Shown: one piece after another, positions 11,150 to 11,670 of the stretch
How the letters are laid out: every line of letters starts with the position of its first letter
Numbering within the stretch: position 1 is the stretch's first letter
Assembly (NCBI GenBank): GCA_902796455.1
Contig: CADBPH010000148.1
Span: forward strand, 1-11,670
Length of the DNA: 11,670 nt
Direction: 5' to 3'
DNA from: an uncultured Bacteroidia bacterium
GTDB taxonomy: Bacteria > Bacteroidota > Bacteroidia > Bacteroidales > UBA932
Translations under genes and position numbers: made by a program
The notes under the pieces: generated by a model
Databases searched by the model: none
What the model was told of the DNA's origin: nothing
Seen by the model: the letters and a program-made list of their open reading frames with translations, nothing else

Positions 11150-11670
11150 ATGATGAGGATGCTCAAGAAAATGGCCCTCGCGGTCCTTACCGCTTTTTTC
11201 GTGGCGTCACCCTTTGTGACGGCCCAGGAGAATAACGTCCAGATTTGCGCCCACCGGGGATTCTGGAAAAATGAAAAAGCCAAGAATTCTGAGAATACGA
11301 TCGCATCGCTCAAATGTGCGCAGAAAGAGCGCTTCTGGGGCAGCGAGATCGATGTCCACCTGACCAAGGATAATGTGATTGTCGTCAATCACAACCCCAC
11401 GATAAACAAGATGCTCATCCGCGAGACCCCTTATTCCGCCCTGAAAGGCCATACGCTGCCCAACGGGGAAGAGCGGCCGACGCTGGATGCCTACCTCAAA
11501 CAGGTTTCCAAGTCGCATAACACCCTGCTCGTCCTGGAGTTGAAGGGGCAGGGCTCCGACGAGCGGACCATCCTGATGGCCGACATGTGCATCCAGAAAC
11601 TGATGGACCACAAGTTGTATGATCCTTCACGGGTCGTGTTTATCAGCGGGAATCTTGCCGCGTGCACCCA
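11150..11670 (+). CDS. secreted glycerophosphodiester phosphodiesterase (3' end cut by window)
   Basis: The frame is open from the ATG at 11150 to the right edge (173 codons visible, no stop). In-frame ATGs at 11153 and 11159 are alternative starts; all precede the same Sec signal peptide (hydrophobic about 8-22, cleavage after VTA, residue 25). GDPD signatures follow: AHRGFW (34-39), SENT (47-50), SEID (65-68; Glu66, Asp68), VNHNP (79-83; His81) and LELKG further on. The catalytic His is followed by Asn rather than the more common Asp. It probably cleaves glycerophosphodiesters to glycerol-3-phosphate and an alcohol outside the cytoplasm. It lies 10 bases after the phosphatase-GDPD fusion, in the same operon, and differs from that GDPD domain at many positions, so it is a diverged paralogue rather than a recent copy. 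The C-terminus cannot be seen. Confidence 0.9.
   Translation, partial: MMRMLKKMALAVLTAFFVASPFVTAQENNVQICAHRGFWKNEKAKNSENTIASLKCAQKERFWGSEIDVHLTKDNVIVVNHNPTINKMLIRETPYSALKGHTLPNGEERPTLDAYLKQVSKSHNTLLVLELKGQGSDERTILMADMCIQKLMDHKLYDPSRVVFISGNLAACT

Overview
The window looks like an accessory, mostly exported-enzyme region from a fairly GC-rich member of the Bacteroidota, probably Bacteroidales (an Alistipes-like or Cryptobacteroides-like genome would fit, but the genus cannot be fixed from sequence alone). Reasons: intergenic sites fit the Bacteroidota promoter pattern (-7 box TAnnTTTG), clear Shine-Dalgarno sites are largely absent, and the gene families are typical of gut and rumen Bacteroidales. 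These families are Tat-exported Gfo/Idh/MocA oxidoreductases, xylose-isomerase-like TIM-barrel lipoproteins, secreted GH2 enzymes and exported phosphatases. Seven of the eight genes carry a Sec, lipoprotein or Tat export signal; the eighth is an inner-membrane transporter. No RNA genes, CRISPR arrays, insertion sequences or gene-free stretches over 300 bases were found.

Layout. (1) Minus strand, 1-2081: a two-gene unit of a secreted parallel beta-helix protein (531-2081) followed 10 bases later by a Tat-exported metallophosphoesterase (ends at 520, cut by the window edge). (2) A 184-base divergent control region (2082-2265) with a candidate promoter on each strand and a 20-base-period tandem repeat over the minus-strand promoter. 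(3) Plus strand, 2266-7851: a tight three-gene operon of a Tat-exported Gfo/Idh/MocA dehydrogenase, a TIM-barrel isomerase/epimerase-like lipoprotein, and a LacZ-type GH2 beta-galactosidase. (4) Minus strand, 7846-9072: a GltS-type sodium/glutamate symporter, convergent with the GH2 gene and overlapping its stop by 6 bases. (5) A second compact divergent promoter region (9073-9198). (6) Plus strand, 9199 to the end: a two-domain exported enzyme joining a histidine acid phosphatase to a glycerophosphodiester phosphodiesterase (GDPD), followed 10 bases later by a stand-alone secreted GDPD that runs off the window.

How they may work together (inference). The central operon looks like a periplasmic glycoside-breakdown unit. 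It pairs a classical retaining beta-galactosidase with an oxidoreductase and TIM-barrel protein of the kinds linked to oxidation/elimination glycoside cleavage in gut Bacteroidota. The right-hand operon looks like a phosphate- and glycerol-scavenging unit for glycerophosphodiesters: GDPD releases a phosphomonoester and the fused phosphatase could free the phosphate. The left-hand phosphoesterase and beta-helix protein have no assignable substrate.

The points most worth a second look are the phosphatase-GDPD fusion with its adjacent GDPD paralogue, and the oxidoreductase/TIM-barrel/GH2 operon.
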